A stretch of 64,000 nt of DNA from LD21 sp963715785 (GCA_963715785.1 OY970276.1:3348001-3412000), one strand, 5' to 3'. Counted from the first letter of the stretch, positions 26,373-37,946 are shown. The notes: generated by a model from the sequence alone, not told the origin. Program-made: numbers and translations.

Positions 26373-27512
26373 ATGTCAATAGATTATAGTAAAATTCCAT
26401 CTCCGTGTTATGTAATTGAGGAGGAGCGATTCCGCAAAAATCTTTCCCTTATAAAACATGTTTCCAGTGAATCGGGGGCGGAAATAATTCTGGCGTTCAA
26501 AGGATTCGCAATGTGGGGAGTATTTCCAATTCTTAGGGAATATATCTCAGGAGCAGCCGCAAGCTCAGCCGATGAAGCCCGTCTGTGTTTTGAAGAGATT
26601 GGCTCTCACGCACATACTTACTCTCCGGTTTATGATCCCAATACCTTTAATAAGATCATTGACTTTAGCTCACATATAACATTCAATTCATTAAACCAGT
26701 ATCGGAAATTCTCTTCCCTGCTGAAAAAATCCCCACGGAAAATATCTTCAGGATTAAGAATAAATCCTGAATTCTCAGAGATCAGCCATGGGCTTTACAA
26801 TCCATGTTCCCCCGGATCAAGACTCGGAGTAACAGCCGGAGATCTGAAAGACGGGCTGCCCGAAGGCATCGAAGGGCTTCACTTCCATGTCCTGTTTGAA
26901 TCAGATTCATACGCTCTTGAAAAGGTACTTGAGGTGGTGGAATCAAAATTCGGGAAATATTTTCCTCAAATTAAATGGATCAACATGGGAGGAGGTCATC
27001 TGATAACAGGAAAAAACTATGATACTGTTCATCTGATAAAAATTCTGAAAAAGTTTCAGGAAAAATATAACCTGCATGTAATTCTGGAACCCGGAAGTGC
27101 TTTCGCGTGGGAAACTGGAGAACTCGTTGCGACTGTTGAAGACATAGTTGAAAACAATGGGATCAGAACAGCAATTCTTGATGTCTCATTCACTGCCCAC
27201 ATGCCAGATTGTCTTGAAATGCCGTATAAACCAAAGATTGCAGGAGCTTCTGAACCTGTTCCCGGGAAACCTGCATACAGGCTGGGCGGCAATTCATGCT
27301 TATCCGGAGATGTTATGGGTGACTGGACATTTGAAAAGGAACTAACGCCAGGCGACAGGATCGTTTTCCTGGATATGATCCATTATACAATGGTGAAGAC
27401 TACCACCTTTAACGGCGTACATCATCCTTCAATCGGAGTTTGGACAAAAGACGGCCATTTCAGACTGATAAGGGAATTTGGTTATGAAGATTATAAAAAC
27501 AGGCTGTCCTAG
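26373..27512 (+). CDS. nspC: Carboxynorspermidine decarboxylase
   Basis: A 379-residue PLP enzyme of the alanine-racemase-fold decarboxylase group, converting carboxy(nor)spermidine to (nor)spermidine. The PLP lysine is K43 in ILAFKGFAMWG. Further landmarks are GLHFHVLFES, NMGGGHLITG, LEPGSAFAW and the conserved Cys/Asp segment GNSCLSGDVMGDW near the C-terminus. Cotranscribed with the dehydrogenase. Confidence 0.94.
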   Translation: MSIDYSKIPSPCYVIEEERFRKNLSLIKHVSSESGAEIILAFKGFAMWGVFPILREYISGAAASSADEARLCFEEIGSHAHTYSPVYDPNTFNKIIDFSSHITFNSLNQYRKFSSLLKKSPRKISSGLRINPEFSEISHGLYNPCSPGSRLGVTAGDLKDGLPEGIEGLHFHVLFESDSYALEKVLEVVESKFGKYFPQIKWINMGGGHLITGKNYDTVHLIKILKKFQEKYNLHVILEPGSAFAWETGELVATVEDIVENNGIRTAILDVSFTAHMPDCLEMPYKPKIAGASEPVPGKPAYRLGGNSCLSGDVMGDWTFEKELTPGDRIVFLDMIHYTMVKTTTFNGVHHPSIGVWTKDGHFRLIREFGYEDYKNRLS

Positions 27513-27569
27513 GAGAAATACTAATTAGATCATCTCATAAAATTGACCATAGCACAATTTCTCAACTGG

Positions 27570-28279
27570 TTATTTTTTCCTGTTTATAGTTATATCCGTC
27601 ACAAACATTTTATCAGTCACTATAACAGCATTCACAATTTTTTCTGCTACTTCTGCCGGATCCATAAAGCTGCTCGTGTCACGGTTTTGACCCGGGAATA
27701 TCCCAGAAATTAGTCCTCATGCCCCCTGGATAAACCGCAATTATATTCCTTTTTGTGCCCTTTAATTCCGTTCTGAGAGCCTCGGTGTAACCTCTTGCGC
27801 CCCATTTCGCGGCACAGTATATTGTTTCTTCTGCTCTTCCGAGCAGAGCTGAGGTTGACATAATATTTACGATTGTAAGTTCTTCGTTCTTCAGGGGTTA
27901 GTTTCAGAATTTCAGAGGTCAGAAGAATCATTCCCTTTAAGATTGGCCTCAAAAATTGTATCAATCAGAGCAGCTGTTGAGTTTTGTGCTTTTGTGAATA
28001 AGCCCCATTCCGGCATTGTTAAAAAGGTATTCCACCGTGTAGGAGTTTGCTTTAAGAAGGCACCGACCTTTCTGATATCCTCTTCACTTGCCTATATTGC
28101 AGATCAATGATTCTGCAGTAAGATCTGCTGAAGATTTTTTGAGCAACTCCGAAGCAGCGGAAAGCTTTTCATTTGTTTCGTCCAAGGATCAGAACATTTT
28201 TCCCGTGTCTGATAAGATGACTGGCAATTTCCAGTCCCAGACCGCTTGTTCCTCCGCTTATTACTGAGATTTTTTTCAT
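27570..28279 (-). pseudogene. Short-chain dehydrogenase/reductase, multiply frameshifted
   Basis: Reading across frames from ATG 28279 to TAA 27572-27570 reconstructs a roughly 236-residue SDR: the N-terminal start MKKISVIS; a SNAG-like NNAGMG region near 28010; EILKLTPEE; IMSTSALLGRAEETIYCAAKWGARGY, which carries the catalytic Ser, Tyr and Lys in the Y-x-x-x-K pattern; VYPGGMRTNFWDI; and an ending DKMFVTDITINRKK. Four or more single-base indels interrupt it. It begins the densest frameshift block of the window, so sequence error is as likely as real decay. Confidence 0.7.
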
Positions 28280-28541
28280 TCTTCTATTAAGGAATTTAGT
28301 TGTCAGCCTGCATTAAGCATCATTTTTTAATTATTCAAAAAGATATTATAATCTTTCTTCAAATATATCCTTATTTCCCGGATGCTGAATAATCTCTCCA
28401 GGCATACAATATTAAACCGGAGCAGAATTGCAGGATAAGGAAGACAGACCCGCATAACCCGTTACTGATGGTTCTGAAGAAACGTCGGGTGACTGGATGC
28501 TTGTTGTTGAGAAGACAGACTAAGAGTTCTCAATCGATTAT

Positions 28542-28571
28542 TTGAAAGTCTTAGGGCTTTTTATATTTTTG
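28542..28571 (+). promoter_or_regulatory. Bacteroidota sigma promoter (TTG-N19-TATTTTTG)
   Basis: TTG at 28542-28544 (within TTTG), 19-base spacer, TATTTTTG at 28564-28571; 17 bases upstream of the DMT transporter ATG. Confidence 0.75.
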
Positions 28572-28588
28572 CGACTCAATTTCTGAAT

Positions 28589-29535
28589 ATGCACAAGAGC
28601 CGGGTAAAAACATGGGCACATCTGTCACTTCTGGCAGCCAATATTATTTATGGGCTTAACTATTCCATTGCAAAGGCAGTTATGCCTGATCATATAAAAC
28701 CATTTGCCCTGGTTTCTCTCAGAAGTATATCTGCAGCAGCTCTTTTCTGGATCACAAGCCTTTTTGTGCCAAGGGAACCTGTAAACAGGAAGGATTTATT
28801 ATTTCTATTCGGCTGTTCATTTTTTGGAGTCGTTATAAATCAGACTCTCTTCCTTGTCGGACTGGATATGACCACGCCTGTAAACTCATCGATTATACTC
28901 TCTACAAATCCGATCTTTGCATTTGTCTTTGCTGCACTGATACTTAAGGAAAGAATAACTTTTCTGAAAGGAACAGGTCTGGCTATAGGTCTTTCAGGCG
29001 TACTTTTGCTGATCTTCAGAATGGAGTCCCTGATCTTGCAAGCACAACCTTTCTGGGAGATATTTATTCAATGATTAATACCATTAGCTGGGCATTTTAT
29101 ACAGTAATTATAAAAAGGATGCTTGAAAAGTATCATCCTGTTACTGTGATGAAATGGACCTTCTTGTTCGGGATGCTTACTAATATTCCTGCCGGTTACC
29201 ATCAGTGGAGCACTATGGACTGGTCATCTATTCCCTTAACTGCCTGGCTCCAGATTGGTTTTGTAATAGTTGGTGCAACCTATCTTGGCTATCTCTTCAT
29301 TACTTTCGGTCTTCGCCGGCTCAGTCCGACAATTGTCAGTACATACACTTATACTCAACCAATTATAGCAGCTTATCTTGCTACAATTATGGGACAGGAT
29401 CATATTGATTTCGTAATGATAGTGTCTGCCTTACTGATATTTGCGGGAGTATTTGTGGTAAGTATCCAGAAGAAGACTGTTCAGGCTGGAATTACTCGTG
29501 CTGATGGCTGCCCAACACCTGATATTCAATTGTGA
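28589..29535 (+). pseudogene. EamA/DMT-family transporter, one frameshift
   Basis: Two adjacent frames form one ten-helix drug/metabolite transporter of about 315 residues. The first half (AANIIYGLNYSIAKAVMPD ... LKGTGLAIGLSGVLLLIFR) is EamA repeat 1. The second (INTISWAFYTVIIKRML ... YTYTQPIIAAYLATIMG) is repeat 2. The join is repaired by one extra A near 29022 (AGAATGG to AGAAATGG), giving FRNGVPDLASTTFLGD and continuous reading. Substrate unknown. Confidence 0.82.
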
Positions 29536-29554
29536 AACAAAAACATTTTATATG

Positions 29555-30792
29555 TCATCTGTTTATTACTCCTGATCCGATAACTTCATCCTTATCATAC
29601 CAGGCTGCAAACTGCCCCGGAGCTATTCCGCGCTGTAGCTTATCAAATATTATATAAATTCCGCCGGTTCTCGTAAAACAGCCGTGCAGGCTGCAGCGGC
29701 TGACGGTATCGAATCCTCACCATATAGTTCCGGGTTTCACCTTCCTGCATCTTTAAATCAGGTCTTACCCAGTGTATTTCGTCTTTCCTGATGAGCAGTC
29801 CTTTCCTGTTTAATCCCCGGTGATTCTGGCCTTCACCGACATATACAACATTTTCTTCAACGTCAGTGCCAATTACGAACAAAGCCTCCTTATGGCCGCC
29901 GATATTCATGCCTTTTCGCTGGCCAACAGTAAAAAAATGAGCTCCGTTATGAGTTCCAATAACATTCCCTGATGATAAATCATATCTGAACGGGTCTGTC
30001 ATTTCTGATAATGATTCTTCTGAAATATTGTTTTCCGGCAGGCCTTCAATTATTGCCGGGTAGCTATATGTCCTGATCCTTTTGGATTCTTCAACCCATT
30101 CTGCCGCTTCAAAAACTTCAACAATATTTCCTTTTTTTGCTTTCAGCTTCTGCTGAAGAAATGTGGGCAGATGTACCTTTCCGACAAAACAAATTCCCTG
30201 TGAATCTTTTCGGCTGTGCCGTTGCCAGTCCCAGTTTCTGCGCAATATCACGCACTTCGGGTTTGGTCAGATCGCCTACAGGGAAAAGAGCTGCGGACAG
30301 CTGCTCCTGATTTACCTGGCAGAGAAAATAACTCTGGTCCTTATTATTGTCCTTTCCTGCCAGTAGTCTGTAAATGGTATTGTTGCCTGTTACTATTTCA
30401 TCTTTTCTGCAATAATGGCCTGTTGCCACAAATTCACCACTAAGCTTTCGTGCTTCCACAGCAAAAGAATCAAACTTTATCTCTCTGTTGCACAGCACAT
30501 CAGGATTGGGAGTACGGCCTTTTTCATATTCGGAGAACATATAGTCAACAACCCTCTGCCGGTACTCATTGCTCAGATCAACCACGTGAAAAGGAATTTT
30601 GAGTTTTTTTGCAACCATCTCAGCAAACATCAGATCATCTTCCCAATGGCAATCACTCTGAAGAAGACCTGTGGTATCGTGCCAGTTTTTCATAAACAGA
30701 CCTGTAACATCATACCCCTGTTCCTTCAGAAGCCATGCTGCTACACTGGAGTCAACACCTCCTGATAATCCAACAACTACTTTCTTTTTCAC
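29555..30792 (-). pseudogene. mnmA: tRNA-specific 2-thiouridylase MnmA, frameshifted
   Basis: MnmA thiolates U34 of tRNA-Lys, -Glu and -Gln. The reading starts at GTG 30792 (KKKVVVGLSGGVDSSVAAWL, the PP-loop), carries the first catalytic Cys in NPDVLCNREIKF, the YFLCQVNQEQL segment, and after a shift near 30190 the second catalytic Cys in GICFVGKVHL. A second shift near 29670 joins the true C-terminus, RGIAPGQFAAWYDKDEVIGS, ending at TGA 29557-29555. Two single-base indels in about 1240 bp; since mnmA is rarely dispensable I suspect sequence errors. Confidence 0.88.
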
Positions 30793-30796
30793 GGTG

Positions 30797-30828
30797 CAAA
30801 GTTATATAAAAAGCGGTAACTTTAGCAA
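30797..30828 (-). promoter_or_regulatory. Promoter TTG-N21-TAACTTTG for mnmA
   Basis: On the minus strand TTG (30828-30826), 21-base spacer, TAACTTTG (30804-30797). The -7 element ends only four bases before the GTG start, implying a leaderless mRNA. The same 37-base gap must hold the promoter of the divergent helicase gene. Confidence 0.6.
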
Positions 30829-30829
30829 C

Positions 30830-33800
30830 ATGGGACAAGGCACTCTGACCATATACAGCGCATCAGCCGGATCGGGTAAAACTTACAGGCTCACAGCAAT
30901 TTATCTGGCAAATCTTTTCCGATCGAGATATAATTACAGGAAGATACTTGCGGTGACTTTTACCAATAAAGCCACCTCCGAAATGAAATCGAGGATCCTC
31001 GATCATCTGCATAGACTGGCTGCAGGAGACTCTTCAGATTATCTTCCCGGCTTAGTAACGATTACAGGCAAAACAGAAGAGTGGATAAGGACAGAAGCAA
31101 AGGAAATATTAAATGTCAATTCTACACGATTTTTCCAGGTTTTCCGTCTCAACCATCGACAGTTTTTTCCAAAAAGTGCTTCGTGCTTTTGCAAGAGAAG
31201 CAGGTCTTCATTCGGGATTTAGTATTGAGCTCGACCATACTGCAATTCTTTCATCAGCCATAGATGAAATGATTGCATCTGCTTCCACTGATAATCAGCT
31301 GAAGAACTGGCTTATCACCTATGCTATGTCAAATATTGATGAGGAAAAGAGCTGGAATCTTAAAAATGGCATTATCAGGCTTGCAGAGGAATTGTTTAAG
31401 GAAAAATTCAAAATACTCTCAATTGGAGAGCGATCAAAACTGGGAGGATAAGAAATTTCTCCTTGAGTATATCGAAAAGATCAGATCGCATATCTCATTC
31501 ATTTGAGAAAAAGCTGATTGACTTTGGAACAAAAGCTTCTGAAATTTATTCGGAGTTCGGACTCTCCGATGATCTTTTCTACCGGAAAGGGCAGGGGATA
31601 CCAGGCTTCATCAGGTCCCTGGTTTCAGGTACTGTGAAAGACCCCAACAGCTATGTACGCGAGATTGCAAATGAACCTCCAAGATGGGCAACGGGTGCTA
31701 TTTCACCACTTCTGGAAAGTGCACTGAGAGCCGGACTTGATCAGGATTCTGAATGACGCGATTCATTTTTACGATGAGAATATAATTGGCTACAGGAGTG
31801 CTCTTTGCATACTGTCAAATATTTATGCGCTCGGAATACTCTCAGATGTTTTGCGTAATGTTCATGAGATAACCACCTCTGAAAACAGCTTTCTCCTGTC
31901 AGATGCAGGGGAAGTTGCTCAATCTGATTACCCGTGAGGATCAGTCTTCGTTTATTTATGAAAAGGCAGGGAACAGTTATGAAAATTTTATGATTGATGA
32001 GTTCCAGGACACATCAATTATTCAATGGAATAATTTTAAACCATTGATTGATAATAGTATGTCAGAAGGTTTTGATAACCTGGTGGTTGGGGATGTAAAA
32101 CAATCAATTTACCGTTGGAGGAACAGCGACTGGCGCATTCTTGGAATCGATCCTGGTAAGTATGAAAGACAATAAAAGAATCCTGAGTGAACCGCTAAAG
32201 ACCAACTGGAGAAGCAGGTCAAATATAATCAGGTTTAATAATGCCCTCTTTACAATAATTCCTGAACAGCTCGATATAATCTCTCTCTGATGATATGCTT
32301 CCTGTAAGCTTTAAGAAACTTTATTCAGAGGCTGTACAGATTGATCCCTGCAGGAACGATAGCGGTTATGTAAGGCTGGAGTTCGTTGAGTCAGCTGATG
32401 AAATGAAATGGCAGGGATGTCGTTCTCGGCAAATCTGCCAGGCATTATAGAATCAGTCCAGAACAAAGGGATATAAGGCTTCAGATATAGGAATTATTGT
32501 GAGAGATGGAAAAGAAGGGGCGCTGGTGCTGAATACTCTGATTGACTATGCTGAAAAACTTCCGAAGGAAAAGTCCGACTTCAATTTCAATGCAGTATCC
32601 AACGATTCATTGTTGCTTTCCAATTCTCCGGTTATTATTTTTATAATCAGTGTTCTCTCTGTGTTAAATGACCCCGGCGATTTTATAAGCCGTGCAATTA
32701 TGCTGAGGTTCTATCTTATTATCCAAAGAAAATCCGGAAGCGGCGAAAGTATCACTTCTTAGGGATAAGCTGTCGGAATCATCAATGAGTCTATTTCCCG
32801 GAAGGCTATGAGGAGCATTTTTTGACATCTAAGGCAAATGCCATTATTTGAAGCAACGGAGAGCATAATTAAGTTTTTTCGGTCTCGGAGAATACTCCTG
32901 GAATGTTCCTTTTCTGAATACATTTCAGGATTATGTTGTGAGCTTTACAGGCAATAAGAATGCCGATATTCAGGACATTTCTGGAATGGTGGGAGGAGAG
33001 CGGGAAAAGAAAATCAGTTGTTCTTCCAGGTAATCAGGATGCAATCAGAATACTGACAATCCATAAATCAAAGGGTCTCGAATTCAAAGTTGTTATTTTG
33101 CCTTTTCTTTCATGGAATCTCGATCATATTCCCTCAAAACAGCCGGTGTTCTGGGTAAAACCTGAAATTCAGCCATTCAATGATCTTGGCATACTTCCTG
33201 TAAAATATAGTAAAGATCTGACCAACACTATCTTTGCAGATTATTATAAGGAAGAAAAATATTCTGTTTATCTCGATAATATTAATCTGCTATATGTCGC
33301 TCTTACAAGGGCAAGAGATGTTTTGTATGGATTTTCGGTTGATAATCCGCGATCTGACAATTCAATTGCCGGTGTCTTAAAGAATGCATTAACCTCACAG
33401 TCGGAACTTGTCAGCGGATCAGATTTCAGTTTAAAGGACCATTACAATGATGAAAATAAAGTTTTTGAGTATGGGGAAATCCCAGTGAATGAAAAGTGTA
33501 TCGGCCGATTAAAAAGAGTATGATTACTTCCAGCATACTCTGTAAGCAAGACGATGGAATCACTGAAACTTAAGCTTCATGGAGAAAATTATTTTTCAAA
33601 TGAGAGTCAGGCTGTCAGAAAAAAAATTAATTATGGAAAGCTGATGCACGAAGTCTTTGAGGGTATAGATACTCCCTCTGATATTCCAGCAGCATGTGAG
33701 AAAAGCTTGTTCTTGAAGGTAAACTGTCTGATAATGAAGTCGATTGATGTTGGAAGAAAGGTAGAATGAGATGATAAGCTCACCACGGTTGCTGATTGGT

Positions 33801-34046
33801 TTGCACCAGGCAATACTGTACTGAAAGAGGCTGGCATTCTGCTTGCCTTCAGGCGTTACACGTCGACCCGACAGGGTGATATTTAATAATGGGAAAACAA
33901 TTATAATCGATTTCAAATTCGGTGAAGAAAACTCTCATTACGCCGAACAGGTTGACCAGTACCGCAGGCTCCTGAGTGATATGGGATATACAAATATTGA
34001 TGCATTTATCTGGTATGTCGATAAAAATAAAATTGTATCCGTCTGA
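30830..34046 (+). pseudogene. AddA/RecB-type UvrD helicase-nuclease, many frameshifts
   Basis: Fragments in all three plus frames, in order, rebuild a roughly 1070-residue superfamily-1 helicase: Walker A in YSASAGSGKTYRLTA, motif Ia AVTFTNKATSEMKSR, FSVSTIDSFFQKVLRAFARE, motif II DEFQDTS, motif III/IV VVGDVKQSIYRWRNSDW, motif V ILTIHKSKGLEFKVVILP, motif VI LLYVALTRARD. The C-terminal RecB-like nuclease has IIDFKFGEEN (D-x-K) and AEQVDQYRRLL. It ends at TGA 34044-34046, immediately before the next ATG. Ten or so indels. With the AddB-like gene downstream it would form an AddAB-type end-resection complex for double-strand break repair. Confidence 0.85.
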
Positions 34047-35024
34047 ATGAAGCCTGACAATAAAAACACAGAAGCATTTCCCTGGGGCCATGAACGAAGA
34101 TTCAATGCCTATTCCAACTATTTCAGGACTATTTACGGGGCACGTGTGCAGAAGGTGTCCATTGATGCCGGTTTCACCTGTCCGAACCGCGATGGCTCAA
34201 AGGGACTTGGGGGATGTACATATTGCAATAATGATGCATTTAATCCTTCCTATTGCCAGCCGGTAAAATCAGTTCGTGAGCAGATTGCGGAGGGAATAGA
34301 ATTCCATAAATGGAGATATGCTGAAGCTGTTTCATATCTCGCTTATTTTCAGGCATATTCAAATTCGTATGCATCAATTGAAGTTTTAAAGAATTTATAT
34401 GAAGAGGCATTAAGCTATCCGGGAGTGATAGGTCTTATAATAGGAACCAGGCCTGATTGCATCGATGATGAAAAACTCAGTTATTTAAGGGATCTTTCGT
34501 CTAAGTACTATATTGCCATTGAGTATGGGATAGAATCGTGCTATAACAAAACCCTGGAACGGATAAACCGCGGACATTCATTTGAAGATGCCGTTGCGGC
34601 CCTTGAGAGAACAGCGGCATTTGGTATTACGAGCTGGCGCACATTTTATATTTGGCTTGCCCGGAGAAACCCGTAGGCAGATGCTTGAATCAGGTTGAGA
34701 TTATCTCGGAACTGCCTGTAAGAACAGTAAAGTTTCACCAGCTTCAGATAATTAAAGGCACTACAATGGAACAGGAATTTAAAAATAACCCCGCGTGATT
34801 TTGAACTGTTCACCTGGGAGGAATATCTTGAATTCTTCATTTCATTTCTTGAAAGGCTCAATCCTTCAATTGTAGTCGAACGATTTACCGGAGAAGCACC
34901 ACCCCGTTTTCTTAGCGGAGAAGGCTGGGGCAAGAAACGGACCGACCAGATAGTAAACCTTATTGAAAAGAGGCTTGCGGAGCTAAATACGTGGCAGGGA
35001 CGGCTTTATACGCGAAAAACCTGA
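34047..35024 (+). pseudogene. Radical SAM protein, YhcC/TIGR01212-like, frameshifted
   Basis: Starts at ATG 34047, directly abutting the helicase stop. It carries the unusual radical SAM cysteine set, C-P-N-R-D-G-S-K-G-L-G-G-C-x-x-C (FTCPNRDGSKGLGGCTYC), then GTRPDCIDDEKL and IEYGIESCYNKTLERINRGH. After a shift near 34650 the frame continues as IFGLPGETRRQMLE; two more extra bases (near 34697 and 34795) must be removed to reach ERFTGEAPPRFLSG and the stop at 35022-35024. Reconstructed length about 325 residues. Function of this family is unsettled; conserved position between addA-like and addB-like genes is noted. Confidence 0.85.
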
Positions 35025-35057
35025 TAATGTGAACTAAACCAGACCTACTGACAAACA

Positions 35058-37946
35058 ATGACCTATTTTCTCGAACATATAGCTGAATCGCTTTACAAGG
35101 AATTTGGAAACAATTTAAACCGGCATTGTCTCGTATTTCCAAACAGAAGGGCCGGATTATACTTTCTGAAATACCTTGCCGCCAGGATAGAAAAGCCGGT
35201 GTGGGTGCCATCAATATTGACAATAAATGAGTTATTCAGATCCTATTCATCGATGCAAATAGCCGGTGATGAGATATTGCTGTTTGAATTGTATAAGAAC
35301 TATATCAGGCTGAAAAAGCAGCCAGAGAGTTTTGATGAGTTTTATTACTGGGGCGATATGCTTATCAACGATTTCGATGATATTGATAAATATCTGGTTG
35401 ATGCCTCCCGATTATTCCGGAATGTTCTTGATATTAAAAATATTGACCTCGCATTTGGTGGGCTCACTGAACGACAGATTCAAATAATACAAAGCTTCTG
35501 GACAAATTTCAATCCTGATAAACCAACAAATGAAAAAACCGGATTCCTGAGTATCTGGTCAATTCTTTCAGAGCTTTACATCGCTTTCAGGAACTCCCTC
35601 AAAACTCAGAATCTTGCATATGAAGGCATGATATTCAGGGAACTGGCTGAAAGACCTGACAATATACAATCATCAGACAATCGATGGGACATAGTTCATT
35701 TTGTTGGATTCAATGCTTTGAATGAATGCGAAAAAACTTTGATGGCTAACTTCAGGAAAGCAGGGAAAGCCAGGTTCTACTGGGATTATGATAATTCGTA
35801 TATAGATGAATCGAGGCTGAATTCGGCGGGGTTCTTTATGAGGGAAAATCTTAAGCTATTCGGGAACGATATGACTTCAGGCTGGAGCTTTGATACGATG
35901 CTTTCAAAAAAATACCCTGAAGTGAGGAGAAAAGTTATTGACACCTCATCCGATGTTGCCCAGGTAAAGATTGTATCTCAATTATTGAATGAAATACCTG
36001 ATATAACATCAGCAAATGCACATCATACTGCGGTGGTTCTTGCCGATGAAAATCTGTTGATGCCGGTACTTACCAGTCTCCCTGAGAACATGCCTGATAT
36101 CAATATAACCATGGGTCATCCTCTTAAGCAGACTATGGTATACACTTTTCTAAAGCATCTGATGGAGCTTCAGAGAAATGCAACAGCTTCAGAAGAAATA
36201 GTCAGGTTCGGTTATAAAGAAGCGATAAGCGTCTTTAATCATTCACTGCTTACGCCGCTGATGAATGAATCAGATAATGAGATAGTTAAAAAAATACTCA
36301 CGACTAATCTCTCAAAAGTGTCTTCTGATTTATTCGCCGGATCGAAAATTCTTTCCACGATATTCATAAAACCAAAAACTCCTGCAGAACTATCGGCATA
36401 CTTCAAAAATATTCTCTCATCCATAGCATTAAGCGGAGGAGGGAAGTCACCAGGCGGCAAGGTTCAGGATAATATACGGATGGAGTTTATTTACAGGGTC
36501 GTGCTCTCGCTGAACAGGCTCGAAGCAATTGTTAACAGCCATGAGGTAAGCTTTTCTATCGAAACATATATCAAGATCCTCGACAGGATGCTGAGAATGC
36601 AGTCGGTTCCATTTTCCGGCGAACCTCTGACCGGAATTCAGATTATGGGGATCCTTGAAACAAGGGCACTCGATTTCAAAAATCTGATAATTCTTTCAGT
36701 TAATGAAGGAATACTTCCTGCAGTCTCGTCGGGTTCTTCATTTATTCCCTTCAGCCTCAGGGAAGCTTTTGGCCTTCCATCCGTCAATCACCAGGAATCA
36801 ATCTATGCCTACCATTTTTACAGGCTTTTGCAAAGAGCTGAGAATGTTATGTTTGTATATAATTCAAATTCAGAAGGCTTGCGTAGCGGCGAGATGAGCA
36901 GGTTTCTCATCCAGATGAAATACGATGAAGTTTTAAAGCCTGAATTTCTTGATCTAAGCTTTGAAATAAAAACCCCGGCAGGTCCTGGTGAGAAAATTGA
37001 AAGAAACGAGGAACACTCCAGGCAGCTTGAAGCATATTTATCGGGTGAAAAATCTGCCAGGTCGCTTTCTCCGTCTGCAATTAATACCTGGCTGAATTGC
37101 AGGATGAAATTCTATTACCGCTATATATGCCATCTTAAAGAGCCTGACAGTATTTCTGCCAACATTGACGCAGCCATGCTTGGCAATATATTGCATGAGG
37201 CAATGAGGTCTCTTTACAAGCCATATGCCGGGAAATTGCTAAGCAAAGAGGCTTTGGATGGAATGATCACGAATAAAGAGTTCCTTTCCGGCATCATTAA
37301 TGCTTCAGTAAATGAAAAGTTCAGGGCAGGAAGGAATGATTCATCAAGTGGCAATGAATTGATAGTCAGAGATGTGCTAATGGCGTATCTTTTGCGTATC
37401 CTTAATACCGACAGGGAAATAGCCCCCCTGGAAGTCATTGATCTCGAAGCCTCTTTCAGATTTGTTCTGCCAGTTCCTGTCAACGGGTCGGATATTGGAA
37501 TTCTTATCGGAGGTAATATTGACAGGATAGACGCAGTTCAGGGAGTTACCAGGATTGTTGATTACAAAACAGGTATAGTTGCTGAATCGCTCAGTTCAGT
37601 TGAAGATCTTTTTACCGGCGACCGGAAGAAAGATCTGGATGGATGGCTTCAGACTCTTCTTTATTGCGAAGCTTATCTGGCTTCAAAGCCGGGATCAAAA
37701 GTACGGCCATCTGTTTATAAGATCAGGAAACTGAACAGTCAGGCAGCGGGCGACAGGCTTAAATTAAAAACAGGCAGCAGGAACTATACTTTATTAGAAG
37801 ATTATAGTGAGCTGAGAGACGAATTTCTTACCGGTCTAAAGGATCTTCTGAGTATTATTTTCAATAAGGATGAGCCATTTATAAAAACATCCGATATCAG
37901 GGGCAAATGTTCCTGGTGCCCGTACAGAGTTCTGTGTATGAGATAG
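35058..37946 (+). CDS. AddB/RexB-like PD-(D/E)XK nuclease protein
   Basis: An intact 962-residue protein. The N-terminal two thirds resemble an inactivated UvrD-like helicase, opening HCLVFPNRRAGLYFLKYLA, with a mid-section MGILETRALDFKNLIILSVNEG and YHFYRLLQRAENVMFVYNS like motifs V/VI. The C-terminal nuclease has SPSAINTWLNCRMKFYYRY, GNILHEAMRSLY, RIVDYKTG (catalytic D-x-K) and a final cluster C-x-x-C-x(5)-C in CSWCPYRVLC. Together with the first Cys in WLNCRMKFYY this is the four-Cys iron-sulfur staple of AddB. Partner of the helicase gene at 30830. Confidence 0.9.
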   Translation: MTYFLEHIAESLYKEFGNNLNRHCLVFPNRRAGLYFLKYLAARIEKPVWVPSILTINELFRSYSSMQIAGDEILLFELYKNYIRLKKQPESFDEFYYWGDMLINDFDDIDKYLVDASRLFRNVLDIKNIDLAFGGLTERQIQIIQSFWTNFNPDKPTNEKTGFLSIWSILSELYIAFRNSLKTQNLAYEGMIFRELAERPDNIQSSDNRWDIVHFVGFNALNECEKTLMANFRKAGKARFYWDYDNSYIDESRLNSAGFFMRENLKLFGNDMTSGWSFDTMLSKKYPEVRRKVIDTSSDVAQVKIVSQLLNEIPDITSANAHHTAVVLADENLLMPVLTSLPENMPDINITMGHPLKQTMVYTFLKHLMELQRNATASEEIVRFGYKEAISVFNHSLLTPLMNESDNEIVKKILTTNLSKVSSDLFAGSKILSTIFIKPKTPAELSAYFKNILSSIALSGGGKSPGGKVQDNIRMEFIYRVVLSLNRLEAIVNSHEVSFSIETYIKILDRMLRMQSVPFSGEPLTGIQIMGILETRALDFKNLIILSVNEGILPAVSSGSSFIPFSLREAFGLPSVNHQESIYAYHFYRLLQRAENVMFVYNSNSEGLRSGEMSRFLIQMKYDEVLKPEFLDLSFEIKTPAGPGEKIERNEEHSRQLEAYLSGEKSARSLSPSAINTWLNCRMKFYYRYICHLKEPDSISANIDAAMLGNILHEAMRSLYKPYAGKLLSKEALDGMITNKEFLSGIINASVNEKFRAGRNDSSSGNELIVRDVLMAYLLRILNTDREIAPLEVIDLEASFRFVLPVPVNGSDIGILIGGNIDRIDAVQGVTRIVDYKTGIVAESLSSVEDLFTGDRKKDLDGWLQTLLYCEAYLASKPGSKVRPSVYKIRKLNSQAAGDRLKLKTGSRNYTLLEDYSELRDEFLTGLKDLLSIIFNKDEPFIKTSDIRGKCSWCPYRVLCMR

